Origin: Nematostella vectensis
Taxonomy: Eukaryota; Cnidaria; Anthozoa; Actiniaria; Edwardsiidae
Direction: 5' to 3'
DNA length: 64,000 bases
NCBI RefSeq assembly: GCF_932526225.1
Contig: NC_064041.1
Location: 2,370,699-2,434,698, forward strand
Shown: positions 22,601 through 37,600 of the stretch, one piece after another
Layout: every line of letters begins with the position of its first letter
How positions within the stretch are numbered: position 1 is the first letter of the stretch
The notes under the pieces: generated by a model
What the model was told of the DNA's origin: nothing
What the model saw: only the letters and a program-made list of their open reading frames with translations
The model's database searches: none
Program-made: the position numbers and the translations under genes

Positions 22601-25600
22601 GTCTCCTTGCACACCTGTACGCCCTTCAAGACCCTGCGGATGATAACATTTTACATTAGCGACTAAATCAGTCAGTGAATGACAGACTAGGGGGTAGGGT
22701 CACACCTATTTTTATTAGTAACATAATTACGACAGTAGGATTATCGATGATATAATATGAATAGCTAAAATTAAGAGCAGAATAGCAAACTCAATGATAG
22801 ACTAAAGGCGGAAGAAAGGAAAACATCTAAATGTTTTGGGTCAAGGGTTAGCACCGAAAATGTATTTGAGAAGGGGTGCTTTTTGAAAATGTTCTGTTGT
22901 CTCGAAACAACCCCCCCCCCCCCCTCCCTTCAGGCTATTAAATGAACACCCCGTGCAGGGACCTTTAAAAAGAATTAGAACTTTACCTGACCTCCAATAG
23001 GGCCAGTCTCTCCTTTGAGCCCCTTTTCTCCATCCTTAGCCTGGAATAAGAATAGGACAGCATAAGGACCCCTAACATACATGTGAGGAGGCAGCAATTG
23101 TTAATAAAACATAATTAAAGCATAGGGCAAACAGACAAAATAGAAGTCGAAAGATTCCAACGTTTCAGACATTACTTTCAGTCCGTCATCAGGGCGGCTA
23201 CTAAAACCGTAACAACGATGTATACACGCGTTGTCCTTGAAACGCTTGAAATCCTTGAAACTTCTGTTTTGTCTTTTCTCCCCATATTCTCGAAACATTG
23301 CATCCAATCGTCCAGACGTCGGTTTCCTTCCAATAGTGATATAACATGATACAACTATTGTTTACCCGTTCTCCTATCGGCCCTCGATCGCCTCTGCTGC
23401 CCTGATCCCCTTGTAACCCCTAATGTGAGAAAGGGAAAATGGTTGAGAAAGAAACATAATGTTTTCGTTTGCTGGACATTGTGGACGAGAGTTGGCTGAA
23501 TAATGAAAATCGCAGTAAACCATCCGTTGAAACAAAACTAAGGAAACATGTTAGAAGTCAGACGACAACAGGTGAGTTTGATACGTCCCTTCTTTGTAAA
23601 GCTTTACCCGAACACCCTTAAAGTAGATGCATCCCACTCATTTATGTTTCATAAAGAATAACCGTCGTCCGTCGTCGGCTTAATTCGAGTTTCCATAACC
23701 ATGCGGACTGTCGACCTACCATGAATCCCTTCTCCCCTCGCTTCCCAACATAGCCTTTCTCTCCATCAGGACCCTATAGGACATAAATGATCAACGATAT
23801 TACATTTGCATGAATGACCAGCAAGTCAACGATATTACATTTGCATGAATGATCGGTCAACTATATTACATTTGCATGAATGATCAACAAGTCAACGATA
23901 TTACATTTGCATGAATGATCAACAAGTCAACGATATTACATTTGCATGAATGATCAACAAGTCAACGATAATGCATTTGTATGAATGACCAACAGGTCAA
24001 CAATATTACATTTGCATGAATGATCAACAGGTCATCGATTTAACACTTGCATTAGTTCACTAGCGCATGAGCGATATCTACCTTGTGGCCCATCGGCCCT
24101 CGCAGTCCTGTCTTCCCAGGGACACCACTTTCACTTCCCTTTAAAAAGCAGAGTAAATGAACACGTTAACAAGCCAAACTGTATTCGAGGTTTTTCTCGT
24201 GGGGTATCTCAAAGTAGTTTTTGCAGCATTCTCTGACTTTGAGGCAATTTCCCTTGTTCTCTATAACTCCCAAAGCGAGAGATACGCGTATCTTTGACCC
24301 ATTGCCCTAAGAAATATTTACATCAAAGAAACCAATTCAGTTTGCCTCCAAGGGAAAGTCCAAAAGGGGCAAAACAATAACAGAGACACACACACACAAA
24401 AATCAAACAAACAAACAATACTCAACTTTCCTAACACCCGCAGTTTTCTTGGCTCAATGGCGAAAAGCACACTTACCGGAGGTCCGATATCACCTGGGGT
24501 TCCATGCTGACCTCTGAACCCAGGTACCCCCTAAAATACAAAAATTACGTTTTATACAAATTAAACTTGCCACGATTTTCTTGGAAGGAAGTTTACTTAC
24601 AATCGGGCCCTTCATGCCTTTCATGCCATATACTCCTGTACTCCCTTCACTGCCCTGTTAAGAAATCAGAAGACATAAATGAACAACAAACAAAAGAACA
24701 AACGAAAAAAAAAAAACATTGAAGAATTAAAAACAACAACGGAAACGCTCAACAACAACAGAAATACAACAAAGGTAACTTACCCTCAAACCACGTTTTC
24801 CAGGTAGACCAGGAAGGCCGTTAGGACCCTTAAACCCCTAAACACGAGACATTTACATTATCTTAATAAGAGTCTCATCAAGGGAAATCTAAAGCACATA
24901 TAAACGGAATATCAGAGAGGAAATAAACTAGATGAACGTGTTACCTCTCTACCTTGATAACCTATGGGTCCGGGCTTTCCAACTTCCCCAGGCACGCCCT
25001 AGAATTGGTAAAAGGAGGATAATGCTTAGGAAGACGTATAAAAACTTTGCCTTGTATATACTTCAGATCCTACCTCAGATCCTAGTTCGCCGTTTGGACC
25101 CCTTACACCGACTTCACCAAAATCACCCTAGAAGAGACCAGATGTGTTAATGCCCCTATAAACCTCAAATGTATACTATCCAAACAAAAAGGGATCTAAG
25201 GTTTTCATGATGAGCTGGAGTAATGCATAACGCATCGCATTATACACAAAGAAAAATAATCGCTGCCATTTGGGAACCAAGAATGAGATAGAAGGAACTC
25301 TTCCACGCAGAGAGATTCCTAATTTGTGAGCCAAAATATGGAACTCAGCTTGCTGCTCATGTCAAGAAGACGCAAGCATAGAGAAGGTGGATTTAGTGCC
25401 GAGAAAAAGTAAAGCTACATTAGATCTACCCCATCGATACAGACCCTTTTTAAAGAGGCCTTAAACGTTTGGCCAGGCCTCGGAGCCGGGTCAAAGCGTG
25501 GATTTCTATCAAATTGAACACTGTTTTAGAATCGAAAACCTTGTGTATTCTTCTTTATGTGAGATTTCTTTTAATAGGTTTTGTAGGCTGCCAATGAAGC

Positions 25601-28600
25601 ATCCGTTACAGGCTAAACACATTTTATTTACCGGCGGTCCTTTTGATCCCATGTCTCCACCTGCACCTTTAGGTCCGAAAGGTCCCTACAACGAAGGAAG
25701 TGCAATCGCTTGCTTCAATGCTACTATTACTTTGAGGCGCACGCTACCGTGGCCACCTTGACAGTTTTGTGAAGTAAGCTGGTGGTTTCAAATTCTTAAG
25801 CACTATTTATAAGAACGAGGGGGATAACCTAGTTTTTTTATGCACGGTATTATAAACTGTTCAACAAATTTGTTGTTAACCCGTTGTTTAAAAAAAACCA
25901 ACTTTATTGCAACCTATTTCAAAAGTGGGGGTGCGGGACCCTCCCCCCCCCCCTTCCGCTGCCCCTGGATATAGAATCTCCCAAACGATAGCACACGTCG
26001 CACCATGCCATACAACCCATCAAATCATACGTTGGTGCCGACTTTTTAAGCACTGAGCCAGAAGGACCGTTTTCCACGTTAATTAACAAAAGGATCTAAT
26101 TTTTGCGTGCGCCTGTCCTCTGATATATGCACAGAAGACGTCACAGTGTGTCATAAACAAAAGTCACGCAACTCGATTACGTCTCGTTGAGTACTTTTTT
26201 GTCGTTGTATAAATAGATATAGTTCGCCACTGAAATGTACATCTTCGTTGCACTGATTTTTTCGTCACTCTAAGTTTCGTCACAGCTCGTCGCCAGTCAG
26301 CCTCAGAGACATTATCAAGGACCTCCGTACCTGCTCGCCACGGTCGCCTTGAAGCCCAATGCGACCTTTAGCACCGATGTTTCCCTGTTGAAATAAAACA
26401 ACTCTTTCAATAATCACAGCTAAGCGTAGCGCAAATATAGTAAGAGATTTCCAACCTTTGTCCCAGATACGCCAGGCTTTCCGATGGGTCCTCTATCTCC
26501 TTCTAGTCCCTTTGAAAAAGAAAATAGAATGAAGAAATTAAAACAGGATTTTAGCCGATTTGAAAAAGTACAGCATCAGTACTTTATTAAAAAATAACAG
26601 ACTCCTTTGAAAGGAAAAAAAATGCCGCTTAAAAGAAGCCTTTTTATAGATTGCGCGTTTTTTCCTTATCATTCTGGAATGGGAATAGTTGGTAGAGAAT
26701 GTTCAGAATGGCATTCGAGTCATTCTGCTACAGGTAGCAGAATGGGTAGAAGGGTCTTCATTTAATTCCGGAATGGAACCGCGGGATAAACGAACGCGCG
26801 CTTTTTCTATTCTAATCATTCTTATTCCGGAATCACGAGTAAAAAAACGCGCCCTTAGTTTGAAAAATGGAACTGAGAGCATTGAGCATTGAGACTAAGT
26901 GTTCGTTATATTGAGGAGGGGGTCCATCTGGACAATGATAATTCCAATGTACGTTTGAAGCTTAGAGATCCATTCTCTCACCTGAGGGCCAGGATGGCCA
27001 AGGGCTCCTCTAGGACCAGACGGACCAGCAGCACCCTAGATCATGGATCTACAGTCAATATATGGTCACAGGATTACAACGGTTGTCTGACAAGGACAGT
27101 CGACCGTCTAACTGGGTTCAAATGGGTGCATTTTTATCAAGAAATATAACTGTTGGTACGTTGGATAAAACAATTAACTAGTAAGAGTTATCTAGCAAAC
27201 AAGTACTATTTTAAGTGTACTAGTAATTAAGTGTTTATTATAGAAAATTACCAACCTGTTGTCCATCCTTTCCGGTTACTCCAGGGGGTCCTTGCATGCC
27301 GATGATACCCTTGATAGGAGTGGATTAGAAAGGATAGGGTACATGCGGGCCTGTACATAGCGAAGAGCAAGGGCAGGTCCAGCCCACAAGTGTTGTAAGA
27401 AACACCCTGGAGACCTTAATTTCATGCGTAATAAGGGTAGTCTTGTGTTGTTCTCAACATTTTTTAGTATTTTACTTTCATCAAGGATTTCCCTTTTGTC
27501 CAAAATAACAAGATGGCCCTTATAGCGGGGTACCTGTGGGCAAGAGTTGATTGCAGTGCGTTGAAAAGCCATCGAGAAATGACTATCTATTAAATTTTAC
27601 TTACAATGTCTCCGGGTAAGCCTTCATTGCCTTCGTCACCAGGGTCACCCTGGCAAGGGCAGAAATAACATAACAGAACATAGTTAAAACGCCACTATGA
27701 CTATGAATTGCAACAATGCATAAGCAATCTTACTTTTGTTCCGTCAAATCCGGGCATTCCAGAAGCGCCATTCGGGCCCTTAGGAAACGAAAGTTTATAA
27801 AAAAGTTTTAAAGGTCTTGGTAAAGGTAAATTTGACACGCATTCTAGGGCGGCTGAAATGGGCCTTTGCTGTTTCCCCTGACCTGTTGATCGTGAATTCA
27901 CGCCAAATCTTTGACTATTCTAGCCTATTATTTTGAGGCGAGAACTCGAGCTTGTCGGGTAACCTCGCGACGGGTTTTCAGATATCGCCATCAAATTTTC
28001 GGGATCTAATAGATAATTATGCCATGTCATAAAGTGTGTGAGGAATTTACGATTTTCGACTGAAGATCGCTTTTATAGCACTTTTCCTATCCAAATTTCG
28101 CCAGAAATGAGAGTTCCAGCTTCGATTCGTGATATTTTGTTGACAGTGTCAAATAACAAAAAGTCCTGACACACTTTGGTAGATCATCTATCTGTCATTG
28201 AGATGCAATTACGTGCAAGTGCATGCGCAATAACGCGAAGGTTAATTACGCTCTAGAGTAATCTCCGTACTTTTGAGTTTGAGGCCCCAAAACTTAAACA
28301 CGGAATTAGCTATCGCAAAAAATATAACTTACAGGAGATAATTCAACCTTTTATCTTTTATTTGATATATAGTTTATACATGTAGTGGAAATTGCGGCGC
28401 GACAATATTTTTTTCCGCGGACACGTCGTTTACCTTTACCGAGACCTTAAGTTGTGGGGTTAACGTTAGAACTACAAAATAGTCGACTGACCTTCATTCC
28501 TTGCTCTCCCGATGGCCCCTTTTCGCCGATATTCCCTTTCTTGCCCTGTAAAATAGCTAGAGATTAACCTACGTTTTATTAATATTATGCGATATGTACT

Positions 28601-31600
28601 TTTGAGTACTCACAGGATCACCAATGGAACCAGCTTTTCCGCTAACACCTTGTAGGCCTTCGTGTCCCTGCAAAAAATGAGCAAACTTTATTAATATAAT
28701 GCAACCATTGAAGCAGGCAAATGATGTTCTCAATATCTGTAAAAATTACATAAACAAAACGAGATCTTTTCTGCAATGGTTAATGATTTTGACTTTGAAT
28801 CAACGTTATGATTTTGACGTTGAATCACGTTGCCTAAGCGCCAAATACTCAAAGTTGTGATTTTCTTGTTGTTTTCGTGACGTTGCTTCGACGTTGTGCG
28901 GTGAATTTGTTCTATAGGATATTAATTTTATGCATGGTCTAGTACCCGAATGCCCGGCTTTCCAGGATCGCCTTGAAAACCAGGAGGACCCGGAAGTCCC
29001 TGCAAACAGAAACAACAAACATTAAAAACGATTAAAAACGTTTCCCGTAGGGCACGGTTATTCAAACAACCCGCAATTGGAAGAGATTTGGAAGCTTGCC
29101 TTAGAAGAAATCCACATTAATCTTAGCGCCAAATTCGTTATTTGCGCGACCTTCATGAATCCAAAATTCCTTTCCACTTTTAGGAATAGCGCATAGTCAA
29201 TCAAACCTAACAATCAAAATCAGATAACCCGCCCCCATGCTTGTGTTTGACTACGCGCTATTCCCAAGCGAGACAAGGATTTTGGTTTCGCCGAGGTCGC
29301 GCAACAACGAATTTGGCTGTAATGGCTCTTTTTGGCCAGCCATACATAAGACGTTTGAACTTGATTTTGGTTTCGCCGAGGTCGCGCAACAACGAATTTG
29401 GCTGTAATGGTTCTTTTTGGCCAGCCATACATAAGACGTTTGAACTTTAGCGTGTTTCATAGGGAACTTAAAAATCTTTGCGCAATTTAGAAGCATAGCT
29501 GATTATTAACCCCTTATTTCGCGTTAAATATATTTTTTTTAAAGAAACCTCTTTTTAAAGATTACTTTACAACCTACCGAATGCCCGAGGTCTCCTTCAG
29601 GACCCCGAGTACCATTTAATCCGCGTGATCCCTAAAATGATTCAGAGATTGTAATTCATCTATTAGTAAAAAATGCGCAATAGTTAAGCTTTTCTAATTC
29701 AGACATTTTCCTTACCGGCATCCCAGGGGCACCAACGTCACCCAGAATACCTTTTGCACCTATTGGACCCTACAGTTAGACAAGAAACAACGGTTGCTCG
29801 TACTACATTTTACAGAAAAATCATTGGCTTTTAATGTTTTCTCCCTTTTCTAGGCCGTTATAGCTAAAGCTTCGTGTAAACAGCACCAGCATTGCGAACA
29901 ACCTGTTTAAGCGCCAAGAAGAAGGCCAGCCAGCACTTTTTGTATGCTGCTTAAATGCTGTGGAATAAAAGCTTCCTTACCATGGTGCCTTGCGGTCCGG
30001 GGATACCAGTGTTACCAGCGTGACCCTACAGACAAACGAGTTAGGGCTTTTCCAGCGAAAAAGGAGACGATTATTACTTGCGTGCTGAATGGAAAGCCCA
30101 TTACCTTAAAGCCGTCAACTCCATCATAGCCTGCATCGCCTTTCAGACCCATGCGACCCTACACAACAACCCAAGCATACATGGGTATGGGTATTCACAG
30201 ACGTGTTAAAAATGTATCATTTTACAAATGCAGAACAAATATTAGACGTTTTAGAAGTATTACCTGAAAGCCTTGAAGACCAGATGGCCCGATGGAACCC
30301 ACGCCACCCTAAACATACAAAAATCTCTGTGTTAAATTTTTGAACCGTATCTTGCATGTTTGATACACTCTCAAGTTTGCAAGAGCTGTCTATTGATACA
30401 CCTCTCTAAAATAATATGGCTAATTAGAAGCTGTTTTAACGCAAAGTTCTACGGGAACTATTCGTGAGAAAAAAAGTGAGAAGTAAAATCTAGAGAGTCA
30501 AGAGCCATACAGACCACCTTTGACAAAGAGGGTTATGCCGAAGTCCAACGGAAATATCTGTACTTCATATACGAAGTTATCAAATTATGGATCAACCGTT
30601 TCAAGTTATTTAGCTAAGACGTACACTATATACCATGGTATTGAGTTTCCAGCCTTAATTGTTTCTGGAAAATTTCCGCTACGAAGTAAAGCTGGAGACT
30701 CGTCGAAGGGTAGCAAAGACGTTGTACAATCAAAATCACAAAATGTATAAGGAAAAAAGAATTTATGCAAAATAGCAGCAGCAGTTTCGCCATACTAACA
30801 CTAATTATAAAGTCCGGTACCGCACCTTCTGTCCTTTGGCCCCAAGCGCTCCAGTTGGTCCAGATTCGCCGGTTGGTCCCTATAGTGAAAGTAATCATGA
30901 CAGATATAACGGTATAGGAAAGCTGTAGGCAGTTTTATACAAGCTGAACTAGTTTCTACACCAAAACAAACAAACAAACAAACAAACAGCATACAAACAA
31001 ACAAAACAAGGAGCTTATGTTAACACTTTTCGATACGACGGAAGGCAACTCGCCTGGTCTTGGAGAACTGGTTTCCTTATAATTAAACAGACAGGGTAGA
31101 TTTTTCATACCTCAGATCCATCTTTTCCAGGTGACCCTGATTTGCCAATAATACCGATAGCACCCTAAAATTAGCAAATGAAGCTTCTTAGGTCAATAAT
31201 AAGGCCACTTATACAAAATAAATTATTTCCATGCACATAACGCTGCACGATGGATATTTTGGTTATTAAACATTTCACGACAAGAGTAGCTAGGTGACGT
31301 ACTCATAGATGGATTTCTACTCGCACTATCGAGGCTTCAATAGTACATAAGCTTACCTTGTGGCCAGGATGACCCGGTGGACCAACTGGGCCCTTATCTC
31401 CAGGTAAACCCTGAAATAGCGAAACTATTCAATGGACCTTTCTTTTGGTAAAAAAATGTAAAGACGACTACGATAACAATAATTAAAACCTCGACAACCT
31501 CGGCCTCGCTTACCCTGTCAAACTACACAGGGATCCCATTATATGGGAATTCTCCGTATTAGCTGCCAAAGAACACTACCTCAAAGGAATAATACACTGG

Positions 31601-34600
31601 AATCCCATTACCTGGGAACAACCCATAATAGCTATTTCACAGGAATCCAATTATCTGGGAACACCCCATAATAGCTGTTACACAGGAATGCCATTACCTG
31701 GGAGCATCCCATAATAGCTGTTACACAGGAATGGCATTACCTGAGAGCATCCCATAATAGCTATTACACAGGAATCTCATTATCTGGGAACACCCTATAA
31801 TAGCTATTACACAGAAATCCCATTTAATAATAATAATAATAATAATTTAATATAGCATTATAAAAATCTCAATGCTTTACAAACATCCTACTCTATTCTA
31901 CTTATATTTCTAATGGTTAAAAACTAATCAATTTTTGTAGTGCTTACAAAATAAGTACGTCTTTAAAGACGATTTAAATTTGCTGAGACAGTCGGTGTTT
32001 CTAATGTGTAGGGGGAGGGAGTTCCATAATTTAGCTGCAAAGTTTGAAAAAGATCTGTCCCCATAAGTTTTTGTTCGTGATTTAGGAATGACGAGAAGGT
32101 TCTTGTTAGCAGATCTAAGGGATCGAGATGGCGTATACGGTGTTAAGAGTTCAGTGATATATTCAGGAGCCTGGTTGTGGAGAGCTTTATGTGTGATTGT
32201 AAGAATTTTAAAGTCTATTCTAGAAGCAACAGGTAGCCAGTGAAGTTCCTTAAGAATGGGTGTAATGGCGTCCCTCTTCTTAGCACCAACGATTAGTCTT
32301 GCGGCAGAGTTCTGAACACGCTGTAGTTTGGCTATTTCTTTTTCTTGGAGTCCAGACAGAAGACTATTACAGGCATCTAGTTTTGAAGTTATGAAAGCAT
32401 GAATGAGCTGCTCACAGTTATTGCGGTCAAGGTATTTCCGTATTCTGCCAATGTTCCTTATAGAATGGTAGGCTGATTTGCAGATGCTGTTGACATGTTT
32501 TGTCATAGATAAACTCGAATCGATGATTACTCCGAGGTCGCGTGCTGCCTGGGCTGGTTTGATGAAATGTCCATCAACGTCGATTTCAGGAATTATGTTG
32601 GTTGACGTGAATCGAGATGAGATATGTACAATTTCCGTTTTATCGGGGTTACAAGCGAGGCCATTTGACGTACACCAGATGAGGATATCCTTGACACAGA
32701 CTTCAAGCCTTGATAGAACTGAAGACCGATCTTCAGACGGGCAAATGAACACATATAACTGCGTGTCATCAGCATACATCATCGCACCAAGACCATGTGC
32801 ACGAACAACATCTTCGATAGGCGCGAAAAACAAAGAGAACAACAACGGGCCGAGTACAGAACCCTGAGGAACGCCATAACGCAGTGGTTGGCTGGAGGAT
32901 AGAACACCGTCTATAAGGGCTTGTTGAGTTCTGCCAGTTAGATATGATTTGAACCACTGGAGTGCTATCTCATTAATTCCATAACGATGTTGTATACGCG
33001 ACAACAGAGCCGAGTGTTCTATAGTGTCAAACGCAGCCGACAGGTCAAGGAGAACAAGTACTACTTCCTGTTGGCGGTCAATAGCGGTCAGAATGTCATT
33101 AAAGACGCGAAGAAGAGCAGTCTCTGTGCTGTGGAAGGGGCGGTAAGCAGATTGTAATTTAGCCAGTAAGCCGTTGGGGATAAGATAGTTCATCGTCTGG
33201 TTAGCAGCGACACGTTCAAGTGTTTTTGATAGGAAGGCAACGTTTGTAATCGGTCGGTAGTTTGGATATACTTCGCGGTCAAGACTCTGCTTCTTGATGG
33301 AAGGGTTGATCACTCCACCCTTGAGAGAGGTAGGGAAAACACCAGATGACAAAGATGCGTTGACAATGGAAGTGATGGCCGGGGCAATAACATCAATGGA
33401 TTGTTTTAGTACACTTGTCGGCACAGGATCTAATATGCACGATTTAGGCTTGGATTGTTGTAAAATATCACGTATATAACTCACTGATACAGCAGAGAAC
33501 TCAGGAAATGACGCCACACATTGTGGCTGAGCTGGCGTCACTGACATCTCCATCGTTAACAGGGGCGATGATCGTAGGTTGTCCTTTAAATGCTGAATCT
33601 TGGTAGTGAAAAATAAGATGAAATCTTCTGCAAGAGCTTGAGGGGATTCATATGATGGTAGCAACGGAACCGGCTTCACCCTGAAAAGGCCATCAATTAA
33701 ACGAAATAACTGCGTCTGATTGGAACCAGATATTTGATCCTTGTAGAAGTTCCGCTTAGCTACATTCAGTGCAGTGCTGTAAGCTCTACACTTCTCTTCG
33801 TACATCTGGCGGTGGATTTCTAATCTCGATGAAACGTATCTCCGTTCTGCTTTGCGTTTCTGTCTTTTCAATAACCTAAGAGTATCATCATACCAAGGTG
33901 AATAGGGTCGCAGTGTAACTGAAAAAGTGCGAACAGGAGCATGTTTCTCGATGAAGTGGTTTAGCACAGTGTTATACTGGTCACATAAGACGTTGCAGTC
34001 AGAGTCATCACTCGGAGCAGAACTGTAGATGGCGGAATCCCTGATGTCATTGCACCAAGAGTCGAAATTAATTTTCCGTAACGGACGCCGATGCAGTATT
34101 TTCTTGGAGGCACATGGCTTTGGCATGTCAACATCACAAATAATGGCACTATGGTCAGATACAGAGTTAGGGAATGCAACGATTTCAGGACGTCCGCGCA
34201 CTGACAAGTCGCCGTCCCGCACAACAACTAGGTCAAGGGTGTGGTCTTTTCTGTGCGTAGGACCTACTACCTTTTGCTCGAATCCAGCTGCATCGAGCAT
34301 ATCCAACAGTCTGACAGCATCAGCGTCACCAGGGTCTTCAATGTGAAAATTAAAGTCACCTGTTATAATTAATTTCCCAGGATCCATTGCAAGGTGTTCA
34401 AGAAGAACAGAGAAATCATCAAAGAACATTCGAGTAGTAAGCTTGTTTACTTTAGACGGTGGAGGTCTATAAATGGTGACTAGACGCATTGATGAGCTCG
34501 ATGCAGTGATAGAGAGATCAACATATTCCAGAGCCTTAAAGACAGTCGACGTATTAGGTTTAACATTTAAAGCCTTTCTAAGAAAGAAACCAATGCCGCC

Positions 34601-37600
34601 ACCTCGTCCAGCACGCGGTAGGTGAATAAAGTCGAAGTCCCGTAGAGTGTTTATTACATCGGCAACAGTGGGATCTGAGCAGTTAGGAACAGGCAACCGT
34701 GTGCTTGTGTCTTCAACCACGGTAGACTTAGAGTTGTTTTCAGCAGTCAGCCAAGTCTCAACAAGGGCTAAGACATCAATTCTTTTGGATATGACAAGAT
34801 CACAGATAGATGCAGCTTTCCTGTTCATGGCACGAATATTCCAAGTAGCTAAGTGTAATCGAGGCGCACTGTCCGGTGTAATTTTTCCAGTATTTATTTT
34901 TAAGAGATTAGATGAGTTCCTGGCATTATGAGTGTTGGCGCTGGTCGGATAATCATGGCGTGTGGTGATTAACACAGGTAGATGTTGGCTATTGTTCTCG
35001 CAAAGCTTAGTTCCATGAACAATAGAATGGTTGCGGCCAGGATCACTTGAGATCGCGGTGTTGACATGAAGTTGTAACTCAAGTTGTAAATTAGCTTCAG
35101 ATCTCTTCCTCTTTCCAGCTCTTTTCCCTCTGAATCTGAATATACCCAGGTGCTTTAGTGTGCAAAATAATGAGATATTAACAGGTTTCAGAAAGAGATT
35201 CCTTGTTCTCATTTGGCGACGAATACTGTAGAGGGACTCACGAGAGAATGTTGGTGTTGTTTTAGTGTACGAAGCTGTATGCAAATCCATAGCAGGTCTC
35301 GAAGAATAATCTAAGTGAATTTCTGGGCCAGGGTTTATAGAAATGTCCATAAATATTGTAACATCAATCGGAGGATCATGTCCTGGGATTGCTAGGGATG
35401 TGTAGCCATGTTTTGATATCTTGGTGAGGGAACGCGTCGATCGGTGAAATCCTGATGGCACCAAGCGCAATAAGACTGGCAAAGGCTTGAAAACAGTGCA
35501 AAAAAGCCCGAACTGGTGTTGCCTTGGGCGTTTCGGCGAAGACGAATCCATTTCATTGATTGAGAGATTTTGATGAGGAACAGTACCGATCATACACAAA
35601 ATTAAATACAGAGCAAAAAACATCGTGGCCGCCATGATCGGCGCCTGCGCATAACTATCCCCCCATAATAGCTTTTACACAGGAATCCCATTAACTGGGA
35701 ATGGCTTTAAAAGAACACTCCCACAAGAAATAATAACACTATTTCTCTGTAATGCCGGCAAATAGGTACTATTCTCATATGTTGACACTACATACCCTGG
35801 GTCCACGTGGGCCTTGTATTCCTTTCATTCCAGACGGGCCGTGGACTCCCTATGTTAGAAAACACTGACAGCTGTCGATACCTTCTACGCCTGAATAAGT
35901 AACTCCACTCCCTTCCCAACAAAAAACAATAATCGAAAAATGACAAAGTCCAGAAACAAACATGTACAAGTCGATGCCGCCGTTACTTACAGATTTTCCT
36001 TTACTGCCGCGCTCCCCCTTGACGCCATCGCGTCCCTCTTTTCCCTACACAATTTGGAAATGGTCAAGTACTATACATTATCCATGAAAATAAAATATTT
36101 CTAGAAGAAAAGAATTCCGAATTCTTTTATGCACAGCGCGCTGTAAATTGAAGTTTTGGTGACTTCTGCGTTTGTTTTGATTGACTATTGATTTTAAAAA
36201 GGGCAAAGAATTCGAATGTTTGGTGGCAAAATGGTAAGGATTAGGCTGTAAATTAAAAATGGAACAAACCTTCTCCCCCTTGCGGCCAATCAATCCATGA
36301 CTACCAACGGCGCCCTAAAGTAACGATATTGAGAAACACAGACAATAATTACAATAATAAATTATTAAGGATTTCAGGTAAGCACATACCTTGACTCCAC
36401 GGAATCCTTGTTCCCCCGGAGGTCCTCTTGGGCCTCGATCTCCCTGAAAATAAAATAAAAGATAAAATAAGTGAAAGACGTATTTTATAATAACATGGAC
36501 AATTCAGTGTTATACCAGCAGTCCTTGAACTCCCTGTGGTCCACGGCCTCCTTGATCTCCCTAAACGAAAACACACAAAATGACTTTAAATGGATTAAGG
36601 TTTGATATTAATTCGTTAGAGCATATTCCACAATTCGCATTACTTTGATTTCACGATGTCACCTATCGGGAAAAAAAGCAACACCTATCTGACAAGATAT
36701 CCGTGTTCAACCTGCTCGATATCCACCAATTCTAACAAATCTATATGACCTTCAGGCTCATTGTATTCCACTAAAGATCTGATCATGCTTGCTAATATTT
36801 TCCATGAATCTAAGTGGATCGTATTGAAAATTATGATCTAATGTTACTAATGAAAGAAAGAAACAACAACAACAAAAAAACACAGCAATAAAAATCCCAG
36901 AAAGACTATCAGGTGAATGATTGAGCATTAGGGTACAGACTTACGTAAAAAGTGCACAATGCTTTGCTAGAAACGTATCATATGGATTTAGCTTTGTATC
37001 GGGAATGAAAGTTCAAAAATGAATTACAACATTTGTTTTTGTGCCCGAAGTATAAATGAGTGAGTTAAAATAAAAAAAGTCTGAATGAAACAATAATCAT
37101 ATTCTACTTACAGGAGTACCACGGCTCCCCATTAGGCCCATGGAGCCGGGGCTACCAGGAAAACCCTAGACATACAAAAAATAAAAGCATAAAAAAAAAT
37201 ACAATCATAAAATCAAAATTAAATGGGTCGGGGTTGCACAGCTACCTTAATTCCTTTGGCGCCTTCAAAGCCTTTTTGACCAGGGTCACCCTGATAGAAA
37301 AAGGTTAGCTAGCTAAGTGATGTGGCCCTTCACTTATGCGACTCTATCATCCTATCACATCATCCAGCATATTGCGTTGTTCCACAAGAATGGAAAAAAC
37401 CAGACCAGAAATATCTTTTAACACCAAGCATCATCATGCATGTATCACATATTCTCATACCTGTATGCCCTCTGGTCCAGGTAGACCGACCGGACCAACA
37501 AGACCAGGAGAACCCTGGATAAACAATCAGAATATTGATACATCAATTTACAAAACAGAGTTTCAAACGTCCTACAGGACAATAGCTTGCAGGCGATATG

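Noticed and set aside
23786-24050. Regular repeats that resemble a CRISPR array
   Set aside because: Units are contiguous with no unique spacers, and the setting is a eukaryotic intron; it is a minisatellite.
32478-34931. Plus-strand frames of 60-129 codons
   Set aside because: Antisense shadows of the LINE polyprotein.
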